A stretch of DNA of 13,913 nucleotides from JAHJDS01 sp964569795 (GTDB lineage: Bacteria; Desulfobacterota; Desulfarculia; Desulfarculales; JAHJDS01), in assembly GCA_964569795.1 (NCBI GenBank), contig CAZMVB010000053.1, positions 1-13,913 of the forward strand, in the 5' to 3' direction. Made by a program: the position numbers and the translations under genes. Below, piece after piece: positions 5,100 through 13,208 of the stretch (position 1 is its first letter; each line of letters begins with the position of its first letter). The notes beneath the pieces were generated by a model. That model worked only from the letters and a program-made list of their open reading frames with translations, was not told where the DNA came from and did no database searches.

Positions 5100-7829
5100 T
5101 CAGACGTCTCGTTCCACGGTCTGCTTTTCCAACAGCTTGGCCTGGGCCGCGGCCAGCCGGGCGATGGGCACCCGGTACGGCGAGCAGGACACGTAGTTCA
5201 GCCCGGCCCGGTGGCAGAAGGCCACGGACTGGGGATCGCCGCCGTGCTCGCCGCAGATGCCGACCTTGAGCTTGGGCCGCGTCGCCCGCCCCTTTTGGAC
5301 GCCCATGACCACCAGGGCCCCGACGCCGTCGGCGTCGATGGTCACAAAGGGATCGTGGGGCAGGATTCCCTGGGCGACGTAGGACGGCAGGAACTTGCCG
5401 GCGTCGTCCCGGGAAAGTCCGAAGGTGGTCTGGGTCAGATCGTTGGTGCCGAAGGAGAAGAACTCGGCCTCCTCGGCGATCTGGTCGGCGGTGATGGCCG
5501 CCCGGGGCAGCTCGATCATCGTCCCCACCAGGTAGTCCACCCGGCGCTTCTTCTCGGCGAAGACCTTTTCGGCCGTGTCCACCACGACCTGGCGCTGGAG
5601 CCGCAGTTCGGCCACGTGGCCCACCAGGGGGATCATGATCTCGGGCAGGACCTTCTTTCGCCTCGAAGCCACCTCACAGGCGGCCTCGAAGATGGCCCGG
5701 GCCTGCATCTCGGTGATCTCGGGATAGGCGATGCCCAGCCGGCAGCCCCGGTGGCCGAGCATGGGGTTGGCCTCGCTCAGGTCGTCCACCTTGTCGGCGA
5801 TTTTCCGGGGCTTGACCTTCATCTTTTTGGCCAGGTCCCTGATCTCGGCCTGGGTGTGGGGCAGGAACTCGTGCAGGGGCGGGTCCAGGGTCCGGATGGT
5901 CACCGGCAGGCCGGCCATGGCCGTAAAGATGCCGATGAAGTCCTGGCGCTGCATGGGCAGCAACTTTTTGAGGGCCTGGCGGCGGCCCTTTTCGTCGTCG
6001 GCCAGGATCATCTCCCGGACGGCGTCGATGCGGTGGCCCTCGAAGAACATGTGCTCGGTCCGGCACAGGCCGATGCCCTCGGCCCCGAAGGACCGGGCCA
6101 CGGCCGCGTCGTGGGGGGTGTCGGCGTTGGTCCGGACGCCGAGCCGGCGGAACTCATCGACCCACTTCATGAAGGTCCCGAAGTCGCCGGTCAGCTTGGG
6201 GTCGATGGTCGGCAACTGGCCCGGATAGACCTCGCCCTTGGCCCCCTCCAGGGTGATCCAGTCGCCCTTCTTGACGGTTTGGCCGCCGGTGGTGACGAAC
6301 CGCTCCCGGGCGTAATCGACGTGGATGTCGCCGCAGCCGGCCACGCAGGGCGTGCCCATGCCCCGGGCCACCACCGCGGCGTGCGAGGTCATCCCACCCC
6401 GCGAGGTCAGGATGCCCTGGGCGGCGTTCATGCCCCGGATGTCGTCGGGCGAGGTCTCGTGCCGGACCAGGATCACCTGCCGGCCGTCCTGCTTCCACTT
6501 TTCGGCGTCCTCGGCCGAGAAGACGACCTGACCCACGGCCGCCCCGGGCGAGGCCGGCAGGCCCTTGGCCATGGCCTTGGGCACCGCCTTGGGGTCGAGC
6601 ATGGGGTGGAGGAGCTGGTCCAGGGTCTCGGGCTCGATCCGGAGCACGGCCGTGGCCTTGTCGATCAGTTTCTGGTTGACCATGTCCACGGCGGTCTTGA
6701 CCGCGGCCGGGGCGGTCCGCTTGCCGGTCCGGGTCTGGAGCATCCACAGCTTGCCCTGCTGGATGGTGAACTCGATGTCCTGCATGTCCTTGTAGTGGCG
6801 TTCGAGCTTGGCGCGGATGCCGTCGAGTTGCTTGTAAATCTGCGGGAACTCCCGGTCCAGGGTCTTGACCCCCCGGGCGACCTTCTTGGCCCGGTTGAGG
6901 GGCTGCGGGGTCCGGATGCCGGCCACCACGTCCTCGCCCTGGGCGTTCTTGAGGTATTCGCCGTAAAAGTAGTTCTCGCCGGTGGCCGGGTCCCGGGTGA
7001 AGGCCACGCCCGTGGCCGAGTCGTCACCCATGTTGCCGAAGACCATGGCCTGGACGTTGACCGCGGTGCCCCAGTCGTCGGGGATGCCGTGGATCTGGCG
7101 ATAGGACACCGCCCGGGCCACGTTCCACGACTCGAACACGGCCCCGATGCCGCCCCACAACTGCTCGTAGGGGTCCTCGGGGAAGGGCCGCCGCAGGCGC
7201 CTCTTGATGAGGGCCTTGAACCGCTTGACCAGCAGCTTCAGATCGTCGGCCGTCAGGTCCAGGTCCAGCCGGGCGCCCCGGTCGGCCTTGAGCTTGTCCA
7301 TGATCTCGTCGAAGGGATCGTGCTCCTGGTCGGACCGGCGCCGGACGCCCAGGACCACGTCGCCGTACATGTTGACGAAGCGGCGGTAGGCGTCATAGGC
7401 GAAGCGTTCGTTGCCGGTCTTGGCGATGATTCCCTGGATGGTCTTGTCGTTGAGGCCGACATTGAGCACGGTGTCCATCATGCCCGGCATGGACACCCGG
7501 GCCCCGGAGCGGACCGAGATGAGCAGCGGGTTGTCGGGATCGCCGAACTTGGCCTTCATGGCCCGCTCGATCTTGGTGATCGCCCCGGTCACCTGTTTTT
7601 TGAGGCCGCTGGGATAGGCCCGTTTTTGCTGAAAATAGGTGCAGACCTCGGTGGTGATGGTGAACCCGGCCGGGACCGGGATGCCGATGCCGGCCATCTC
7701 GGCCAGATTGGCGCCCTTGCCTCCCAGCAGGTTCTTCATCCGGGCCCCGCCTTCGGCCCGGCCCTCGGCGAAAGAATAGACGAATTTCCTGGTGGCTTTC
7801 TTGGTTCGTTTCTTCGTCTTCTGGCTCAT
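5100..7829 (-). CDS. ppdK: Pyruvate, phosphate dikinase
   Basis: Interconverts pyruvate, ATP and phosphate with phosphoenolpyruvate, AMP and PPi in the cytoplasm. This works reversibly in PPi-linked glycolysis or gluconeogenesis. The 909-residue protein has all three domains. The N-terminal ATP-grasp domain contains GGKGANLAEM and SVRSGARVSMPGMMDTVLN. The central phosphohistidine domain has GGMTSHAAVVARGMGTPCV, with the catalytic His at residue 483. The C-terminal PEP/pyruvate barrel has FSFGTNDLTQTTFGLSRDD and CGEHGGDP, with the catalytic Cys at residue 859. His and Cys are the same distance apart as in the Clostridium symbiosum enzyme (455 and 831). I start at the ATG at 7829, which has GGAG nine bases upstream. 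The in-frame ATG at 7844 has no good site and would add five residues. A Lys/Arg-rich extension of about 15 residues precedes the usual KFVYSF start. It is divergent from enolase. Confidence 0.96.
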   Translation of the reverse strand: MSQKTKKRTKKATRKFVYSFAEGRAEGGARMKNLLGGKGANLAEMAGIGIPVPAGFTITTEVCTYFQQKRAYPSGLKKQVTGAITKIERAMKAKFGDPDNPLLISVRSGARVSMPGMMDTVLNVGLNDKTIQGIIAKTGNERFAYDAYRRFVNMYGDVVLGVRRRSDQEHDPFDEIMDKLKADRGARLDLDLTADDLKLLVKRFKALIKRRLRRPFPEDPYEQLWGGIGAVFESWNVARAVSYRQIHGIPDDWGTAVNVQAMVFGNMGDDSATGVAFTRDPATGENYFYGEYLKNAQGEDVVAGIRTPQPLNRAKKVARGVKTLDREFPQIYKQLDGIRAKLERHYKDMQDIEFTIQQGKLWMLQTRTGKRTAPAAVKTAVDMVNQKLIDKATAVLRIEPETLDQLLHPMLDPKAVPKAMAKGLPASPGAAVGQVVFSAEDAEKWKQDGRQVILVRHETSPDDIRGMNAAQGILTSRGGMTSHAAVVARGMGTPCVAGCGDIHVDYARERFVTTGGQTVKKGDWITLEGAKGEVYPGQLPTIDPKLTGDFGTFMKWVDEFRRLGVRTNADTPHDAAVARSFGAEGIGLCRTEHMFFEGHRIDAVREMILADDEKGRRQALKKLLPMQRQDFIGIFTAMAGLPVTIRTLDPPLHEFLPHTQAEIRDLAKKMKVKPRKIADKVDDLSEANPMLGHRGCRLGIAYPEITEMQARAIFEAACEVASRRKKVLPEIMIPLVGHVAELRLQRQVVVDTAEKVFAEKKRRVDYLVGTMIELPRAAITADQIAEEAEFFSFGTNDLTQTTFGLSRDDAGKFLPSYVAQGILPHDPFVTIDADGVGALVVMGVQKGRATRPKLKVGICGEHGGDPQSVAFCHRAGLNYVSCSPYRVPIARLAAAQAKLLEKQTVERDV

Positions 7830-7876
7830 GTGCCGGTTCTCCATCTTGTCTATTTCCGTCCAAGGTATCAGTAACT

Positions 7877-7905
7877 ATCATTAGACCTCGGGGTTGTCCA
7901 GGCAA
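7877..7905 (-). promoter_or_regulatory. Candidate ppdK promoter
   Basis: On the minus strand TTGCCT (7905-7900) is followed by a 17-base spacer and AATGAT (7882-7877), or TAATGA with 16 bases. It lies in the only AT-rich part of the ppdK-enolase intergenic region. Matches to consensus are partial. Confidence 0.33.
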
Positions 7906-8010
7906 AAACGGGGGATCGCCGGCGCGGCCGGTCCGCTTTACAACCGCCCCCGGGCCAAATAGAATAGGGACGACCCTGACCCGGAGGCTCGACCCCGGTC
8001 GCCGGCGCGG

Positions 8011-8058
8011 TTGACACCCCCGGGGGAGGGGGGTTAGGTTAGGTGATCATTCAGGAGG
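8011..8058 (+). promoter_or_regulatory. Candidate enolase promoter and Shine-Dalgarno site
   Basis: A perfect -35 box TTGACA (8011-8016) is followed by an 18-base spacer and TAGGTT (8035-8040), a weak -10 box. The spacer contains the palindrome CCCCCGGGGG (8017-8026). AGGAGG (8053-8058) stands eight bases before the ATG at 8067 and decides that start. The leader would be only about 20 bases. The -35 box is convincing and the -10 box is not. Confidence 0.45.
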
Positions 8059-8066
8059 GGGAGGCC

Positions 8067-9338
8067 ATGTTTGCCATCGAATCGATCAACGCCCGCGAAA
8101 TTCTGGATTCCAGGGGCAATCCCACGGTCGAGGTCGAGGTCGTCCTCGAGGACGGCTCGTTCGGCCGGGCGGCGGTGGCCTCGGGCGCCTCGACAGGCGA
8201 GGCCGAGGCCCTGGAGCTCCGGGACGGCGACAAGAGCCGCTACGGCGGCAAGGGCGTCCGGACGGCGGTTCAGAACGTCCGGGAGGTGATCGCCCCCGAG
8301 ATCCTGGGTCTGGACGCCCTGGATCAGGCCGGTCTCGACGGCCTGCTGATCGATTTGGACGGCACGCCCAACAAGGCCAAACTGGGCGCCAACGCCGTCT
8401 TGGGGGTGTCCATGGCCGTGGCCCACGCCGCGGCCGTGGCGGTCGAGCTGCCCCTGTATCGGTATTTGGGCGGCACCAACGCCCGGCGCCTGCCCCTCCC
8501 CTGTTTCAACGTCATCAACGGCGGGGCCCACTCGGACAACAACGTCGATATCCAGGAATTCATGATCGCCCCGGTCGGGGCGCCCGACTTCAAGACGGCG
8601 CTTCGGATGGGGGCCGAGGTCTTCCACACCCTGAAGACGGTGCTCAAGGATCGCGGCCTGTCCACGGCCGTGGGCGACGAGGGCGGCTACGCCCCCAACC
8701 TGGGCTCCAACGACGAGGCCGTCGAGGTCATCCTGACCGCCATCGAGCGGGCCGGCTATCGTCCCGACGACGACGTGGCCCTGGGCCTGGACTCGGCGGC
8801 CAGTTCCTTTTACGACAAGGACAAGGGCCTCTACGTCTTCAAGTGGTCGGACGGCTCGGAGCGCTCGACCGAGGACATGATCGATTTCTACGCCGGCTGG
8901 CTTGAAAAATACCCGATCATCTTCTTCGAGGACCCCCTGGACGAGAACGACTGGGCCGGCTTCTCGGCCATGACCGACCGGCTGGGCGAGCAGGTCCAGA
9001 TCGTGGGCGACGATCTGCTGGTCACCAACCCGGCCCGGGTCGCTCGGGGCATCAAGGAGGGGGCGGCCAACGCCGTTTTGATCAAGCTCAATCAGATCGG
9101 GACGGTCACCGAGACCCTGACCTGCATCGAGACGGCCAAGACCGCCGGCTGGGGGCAGATGGTCTCCCACCGCTCGGGCGAGACCGAGGACACGACCATC
9201 GCCGATCTGACCGTGGCCGCCGGCTGCGGCCAGCTCAAGTCGGGTAGTCTTTCCCGTTCGGAGAGGCTGTGCAAGTACAATCAGCTCCTGCGCATCGAGG
9301 AGCAACTGGGCGCGGCGGCCCTGTTCGGCCGGCCGTAG
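8067..9338 (+). CDS. eno: Enolase (phosphopyruvate hydratase)
   Basis: Converts 2-phosphoglycerate to phosphoenolpyruvate in glycolysis and gluconeogenesis. It is a cytoplasmic Mg-dependent enzyme. The 423-residue protein has the family length and every key residue. H155 is in NGGAHSDNN, E164 in QEFMI and E205 in VGDEGGYAP. The metal ligands are D242, E288 (FFEDP) and D315 (GDD). The catalytic Lys340 is in KLNQIG. SHRSGETED carries H368-R369-S370, and K391 is in KSGSLSRSER. The start at 8067 (MFAIESINAREILDSRGNPT) has an AGGAGG site. An upstream in-frame GTG at 8043 would place that site inside the gene. It is the first gene of a tight plus-strand cluster, 11 bases before the prolyl isomerase, and is divergent from ppdK, which uses its product. 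Confidence 0.97.
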   Translation: MFAIESINAREILDSRGNPTVEVEVVLEDGSFGRAAVASGASTGEAEALELRDGDKSRYGGKGVRTAVQNVREVIAPEILGLDALDQAGLDGLLIDLDGTPNKAKLGANAVLGVSMAVAHAAAVAVELPLYRYLGGTNARRLPLPCFNVINGGAHSDNNVDIQEFMIAPVGAPDFKTALRMGAEVFHTLKTVLKDRGLSTAVGDEGGYAPNLGSNDEAVEVILTAIERAGYRPDDDVALGLDSAASSFYDKDKGLYVFKWSDGSERSTEDMIDFYAGWLEKYPIIFFEDPLDENDWAGFSAMTDRLGEQVQIVGDDLLVTNPARVARGIKEGAANAVLIKLNQIGTVTETLTCIETAKTAGWGQMVSHRSGETEDTTIADLTVAAGCGQLKSGSLSRSERLCKYNQLLRIEEQLGAAALFGRP

Positions 9339-9349
9339 TCAGGCCAGGG

Positions 9350-9898
9350 ATGGCGGCCCGCATCGCCCCGGCTGATCCGCCCCCGGCGGGAGGCATCGGC
9401 CGCGACACCTTTGTTCGGCTGGACTACCACCTGGAGACGGACCGGGCCGAACTCGGCCACGCCCCGGGCGAGTACCGGGAGCTGGCCTTCATCACCGGGC
9501 AGGGCCAGGTCCTGCCCGCGGTGGAGACGGCCCTGCTCGGCCACCGGGCCGGCCAGGAGCTGTCCTTCACCCTGGAACCGGAAGAGGGCTACGGCCTTCA
9601 CCGGCCGGCCCTGGTTCAGTTCGTCAGCCGCGACTACCTGGCCGAGGACTACGAGTACCAGCCCGGCCAGAGACTGAAGCATCGCCTGGCCGACGGGGTC
9701 GTGGCCTACACCGTCCGGGAGGTGCGCCCCGAGGGCATCATGGCCGACTTCAACCACCCCCTGGCCGGCCGGAGATTGCGCTTCCAGGTCCGCATTCGGG
9801 AAGTCCGGCCGGCCACCGCCGCTGAATTGTCGTCCGGTGCCGCGGAACGCCCGGCCGGCCCCGGGGAGGACCGGGATGGTCAACCCAGCCAAGCCTGA
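9350..9898 (+). CDS. SlyD-like FKBP-type peptidyl-prolyl cis-trans isomerase
   Basis: A 182-residue protein predicted to catalyse cis-trans isomerisation of X-Pro bonds and to act as a folding helper. No signal peptide is seen, so it is probably cytoplasmic. The FKBP core shows FITGQGQVLPAVETALLGHRAGQ (residues 48-69) and FTLEPEEGYG (73-82). An insert-in-flap region follows (about 83-130), then the family mark FNHPLAGRRLRFQV (134-147). The SlyD metal-binding His/Cys tail is missing and the C-terminus is instead short and hydrophilic. The ATG at 9350 is chosen because the longer frame would run into enolase. A modest AGG lies six bases upstream. It sits 11 bases after enolase and overlaps the lipoprotein gene by 23 bases, so it is translated within the enolase cluster. 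Its clients are unknown, and the neighbouring exported lipoprotein is not a likely direct one. Confidence 0.85.
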   Translation: MAARIAPADPPPAGGIGRDTFVRLDYHLETDRAELGHAPGEYRELAFITGQGQVLPAVETALLGHRAGQELSFTLEPEEGYGLHRPALVQFVSRDYLAEDYEYQPGQRLKHRLADGVVAYTVREVRPEGIMADFNHPLAGRRLRFQVRIREVRPATAAELSSGAAERPAGPGEDRDGQPSQA

Positions 9899-12407
9899 GG
9901 TCAAGGGTCGCCGCGTCCTGCTGTGGGGCGCGCTGTGTCTGGTGGCGCTGGCGGGCTGCGCCGGTACCAGGTTCAAGGTGCCCAAGCCCCGGCCGGTTCA
10001 CACCCGATACCAGGCCGCGGTCTTGCCGGTGATTGACACCCGCTCCTGGCCCGCCGGCAACCCCAACGTTCACCTCTTTCCCGGCCGGGTCCGGGCGCTG
10101 CTGATCAAGGACCTGACCGGCCGCAAGGTCTTCAGCCGGGTCTTCAAGGCCAACGCCGGATTTTTCGGCGGACCCCACCAGGTCGTCCTCCGCTTCACCG
10201 TGTCCGGTTTCGACATCTCGCCGGCCGAATACAATATTTTCTCGATCCCCCACGCCATGACGGACGCCCTGGTGACGCCGGTCATGACGGCGGCCATGCT
10301 GGTCTCCGCCGGCCGGGTGGATCTGGGGGAGTACATCTTTCCCTCCCGGCGCTTCAAGTCCCGGTTGTCCCTGCTGCTCGAGGTCCTCGACCCCCGGACC
10401 AATCAGGTGGTCCTGAGTCGGGGTTATGACGCCGAGGCCTACAATTATTTCGTGGCGGACATCCAGTGGATGCAGCGGATCTACGACCCGTCCCAGGACG
10501 GCATCCGGGTCGGTCGGGCCCTGGGACCCAAGGTCGTCGCCGAGGCGTGCAAGAAAATAGCCCGGGACCGGGTTCTGGCCCGGCTGCCCGTTTTCCTGCG
10601 CCTGGGACGGCTGGCCGCCGAATGGCAGGTGGCCTGGCCGCCCGCCGTCCGCCTGGGTCTGGTCGCCCCGACGGTGGCCCTTCTTCGCTCCCCGTCGATC
10701 GGCCCCGCGGAGGAGAACATCCTGCGGGACAACCAGACGACCATCAAGGCCAAGGTCCAGGCCCTCAACAGCATGGGGATCAACAAGGCCCTCAAGTCCT
10801 ACAACGCGGCCCGGGTCAAGCGCCTCGAGGGTCGCCTCCCCCAGGTGGCCGAGTGGGCGGTCAATTACCGGATCAATCAGGCGGTCATTGACCGGGCGCT
10901 GGACTGGCTGGCCGAACTGGTGCTCAAGGCCCGGACCGTGGGCCTGACGCCCATCGAGATGAAACTGCGGGCCGACCTGCTGGCCCTCCTGGCCCCGCGT
11001 GTGGCCGCGGACCGGCGGCTGAGGGCCATGGTCACCACGGCCGCGGGCGCGGAAAAGGCCGCCGACCGGGGCCTGATCGAGGCCGTGATCGTCCTGCTGC
11101 GGCGGGCCGGCGACCCCTCGTCCCGGGCCTGGCTCAAGAAGTATCAGAAGGACCAGTTGACCCTGCTGCCCGAGGTGCCCCGCGGCGAAATCGAGGAAAA
11201 GAACGTCGCCCGGATCCTGGTGGTGCTCCTGGGCCGCGGGGCGGCCCCCATCCTCAACCGCCAGGACGACAATCTGATCCTGGCGGTGGTCGGTCCGGAG
11301 GACAAGTGGGCCGAGCCGCTGGTCATGCGCCGGCTGGCCGCCGGGGACTTCAGCCCCGGGGTCCTGGAGGCGGCGGCCCGGGTCAGGCCGCCGGGGGCCG
11401 CCAGGTTGATCTGGCAGAGAATCCAGCGGACCGATGATCTGGAAACACCGCTGTACGCCGGTGAGAGGCGCACGGTGGTCGATCGGACCCTGGCGGTCCG
11501 GGTGATCGGGTTTTTGCCCCCGGATAAGCGGGTGGAACGGGAATTGGCGGCCACGGTCAAAAAGTGGTGGGCCCGGAACAAACTGCCGCCCGGCTGGAAC
11601 CAGGAGACCCTTCGCCAGGCGGTGCTGCTCCTGGGTCGCCAGCGTTCCCGGGGCGCGGGGCCGTTGCTGCTCTGGGTCGCCCTGCCCCGGTTGTATCCCC
11701 GCCCCAAGCCCCGGCCCGGGGAGGGCGAGGGATTCGGGGTGCAACCCAGCCCCGGCGAGACCCCGCAGCAATTCATCCGGGCCCAGTCCGACGCCGCGGT
11801 CCGGGCGGCCCGCCGCTGGCCGCCGCCCCCGCCCCGCCCCCGGGACCGGACCTGGCCCGAGCCGGTGGTCAAGCGCCGCCTGGCCGGGGTGACCACCTGG
11901 GAGGTGGCCAGGAAGAAGACCGCGGCCCAAAAGGCGGCCGAGGCCAAAAAGAAGGCCGCCCTGGCCAAGAAGAAGGCCAAAAAGGGGGCCCCCAAAACCA
12001 AGGTCCTGCGCCCCCTGGTCCTGTTTCAGACGCCGCCCAAAAGACTCTCCGGCGCGGCCTTGTGGGGCCTGGAGCGGTTCCCGGTCCGCCGGGCCGACGA
12101 TCAGGTCTGGAGATTCGTCCAGGCCCAGGTGGCCGACGATCAGGTCGGGAGCGACCTGGCGACCTACCTCGACTACCTGGGACGCCAGCGGGTGACCCGG
12201 GCCGTGGATCTCTTGTTCCGCGTGGCCCGGCATCCCGGCGCCGCCGCCGAGACCAGGCTGGCGGCCATCACCGCCCTGGGGCGCATCGGCGGGCCCGCCG
12301 CGGCGGGGCGACTCAGACAACTGGTCGCCCAGCTGGACACGCCCCTGGCCGACCGGGCCCGGCTGGCCCTGGGACTGATCCGATGGCAGGCCGAGGCCGC
12401 CCGATGA
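9876..12407 (+). CDS. Large lipoprotein with C-terminal HEAT-like repeats
   Basis: An 843-residue predicted lipoprotein. The ATG at 9876 has GGGGAGGA five bases upstream. The signal peptide has KGRR, the core VLLWGALCLVALAGC and a lipobox LAGC with Cys28. Residues 45-240 look like a compact alpha/beta domain (AVLPVIDTRSW, then VVLRFTVSGFDI, LSLLLEVLDPRTNQVVLSRGYDAEAY). This pattern recalls TolB-N or DUF799-type lipoprotein domains, but I cannot assign a family. Residues 340-600 are helix-rich. A Pro-rich stretch lies at about 608-660 and a charged Lys/Ala coil (many AKKKA units) at 677-709. Residues 757-843 resemble HEAT/armadillo repeats (RLAAITALGRIGGPAAAGRLRQLV). Anchoring to the inner or outer membrane is expected. 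It overlaps the next gene by ATGA, so the two are likely translationally coupled. The role is unknown, and scaffolding or envelope assembly is only a guess. Confidence 0.85.
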   Translation: MVNPAKPEVKGRRVLLWGALCLVALAGCAGTRFKVPKPRPVHTRYQAAVLPVIDTRSWPAGNPNVHLFPGRVRALLIKDLTGRKVFSRVFKANAGFFGGPHQVVLRFTVSGFDISPAEYNIFSIPHAMTDALVTPVMTAAMLVSAGRVDLGEYIFPSRRFKSRLSLLLEVLDPRTNQVVLSRGYDAEAYNYFVADIQWMQRIYDPSQDGIRVGRALGPKVVAEACKKIARDRVLARLPVFLRLGRLAAEWQVAWPPAVRLGLVAPTVALLRSPSIGPAEENILRDNQTTIKAKVQALNSMGINKALKSYNAARVKRLEGRLPQVAEWAVNYRINQAVIDRALDWLAELVLKARTVGLTPIEMKLRADLLALLAPRVAADRRLRAMVTTAAGAEKAADRGLIEAVIVLLRRAGDPSSRAWLKKYQKDQLTLLPEVPRGEIEEKNVARILVVLLGRGAAPILNRQDDNLILAVVGPEDKWAEPLVMRRLAAGDFSPGVLEAAARVRPPGAARLIWQRIQRTDDLETPLYAGERRTVVDRTLAVRVIGFLPPDKRVERELAATVKKWWARNKLPPGWNQETLRQAVLLLGRQRSRGAGPLLLWVALPRLYPRPKPRPGEGEGFGVQPSPGETPQQFIRAQSDAAVRAARRWPPPPPRPRDRTWPEPVVKRRLAGVTTWEVARKKTAAQKAAEAKKKAALAKKKAKKGAPKTKVLRPLVLFQTPPKRLSGAALWGLERFPVRRADDQVWRFVQAQVADDQVGSDLATYLDYLGRQRVTRAVDLLFRVARHPGAAAETRLAAITALGRIGGPAAAGRLRQLVAQLDTPLADRARLALGLIRWQAEAAR

Positions 12408-13063
12408 GGCTCCACCAGATCAAGGCCCGCGACCTGCCCGACGCCTGGTTCCAGTGCGTTTACGACATCATCGACTGCGGGCGGGAGTACGTCATCGACC
12501 GGGGCAGCTACCAGGGCCAGCGCCGCCTCGAGTTCGACTACGTCACCGTCCACATCACCCATCCCGGCATCCGTCCCCTGCTGCCCGATATCCCGGCCCA
12601 CATCGGCCTGCCCAACCCGGTGGCCGAGGGGTATCTGGAGCAATACCTGCCCAAGCTGATGACCGCCGCGGCCAAGGAGGCCAACGAGGACTACACCTAC
12701 GGCCAGTACCTCGAGCCCCAGATCGACAAGGTCATCCAGATGTACCGGCAGGACGGTTTCGGCACCAACCAGGCCTACATGACCGTCGGGGACCCGGCCA
12801 GCCTGGACCTGGACGATCCACCCTGCCTGCGCGGCGTGGACACCCGGATCCAGGACGAAAAACTCCACTTCATCGTCTATTTCCGGTCCTGGGATCTCTG
12901 GAACGGATTCCCGGCCAACCTGGGCGGCCTGCAACTGCTCAAGGAATACATGGCCGGCGAGATCGGGGTCGAGGACGGCGAGATCATCGCCGCCTCCAAG
13001 GGATTACATTTGTATGATTACGCCTGGGACCTGGCCAGGCTGAGGACACTGCGCACTGACTGA
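12404..13063 (+). CDS. Thymidylate synthase-like protein, short methanogen-type
   Basis: A 219-residue protein that lacks the longer N-terminus of standard ThyA but keeps its catalytic core. The E. coli set C146, R166, S167, D169, N177, H207 and Y209 corresponds to C141 (DPPC), R161, S162, D164 (FRSWD), N172 (FPANL), H202 and Y204 (LHLYDYAW), a constant offset of five. YTYGQYL (97-103) matches the YG segment of archaeal-type enzymes. The residue after the catalytic Cys is Leu rather than the usual His. The Asn at 172 is the residue that favours dUMP over dCMP, so dUMP or a related pyrimidine is the likely substrate. It is expected to use a methylene-folate type donor. It starts inside the stop of the lipoprotein gene (ATGA). 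Whether it is the cell's main dTMP source cannot be judged here. A modified-base or pterin role is an alternative. Confidence 0.85.
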   Translation: MRLHQIKARDLPDAWFQCVYDIIDCGREYVIDRGSYQGQRRLEFDYVTVHITHPGIRPLLPDIPAHIGLPNPVAEGYLEQYLPKLMTAAAKEANEDYTYGQYLEPQIDKVIQMYRQDGFGTNQAYMTVGDPASLDLDDPPCLRGVDTRIQDEKLHFIVYFRSWDLWNGFPANLGGLQLLKEYMAGEIGVEDGEIIAASKGLHLYDYAWDLARLRTLRTD

Positions 13064-13103
13064 CCCAAGGAGACTGAGGCCTGCGCCTGAATCGGAGGGC
13101 AGG

Positions 13104-13208
13104 TTGGACGACTTCCCCCCGTTTGTGAAAAATCCGGCCGAGGCCACTAAGCCGCAACAGCCGCCTCGGGGCAGTTGTGAGTTGCGCCTGAATCGGAGGC
13201 CAGATTGA
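13104..13208 (+). pseudogene. Truncated tandem copy of the cupin gene start
   Basis: The segment from about 13082 repeats the region from about 13183, including CGCCTGAATCGGAGG, a TTG start five to six bases later and the first dozen codons. The encoded starts are LDDFPPFVKNPAE and LNDFPAFMKNPAD. After that the two copies diverge, and this one ends in a stop after 34 residues, overlapping the start of the full gene. It has no cupin core. It is a relic of a 101-base-offset duplication, or a short upstream reading frame that could influence translation of the cupin. Confidence 0.6.

Noticed and set aside
5082..7874. 930-codon open frame on the plus strand opposite ppdK
   Set aside because: It mirrors ppdK across its whole length. 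In GC-rich genes the complementary frame often lacks stops. It has no family motifs and is dominated by Gly, His, Asp, Val and Leu, as expected for an antisense shadow.
8034..9305. 423-codon open frame on the minus strand opposite enolase
   Set aside because: Shadow of enolase, whose plus-strand frame has every catalytic residue.
9750..12320. 856-codon open frame on the minus strand opposite the lipoprotein gene
   Set aside because: Antisense shadow of a GC-rich gene with no recognisable domain, while the plus-strand frame has a lipobox, a ribosome binding site and coupled neighbours.
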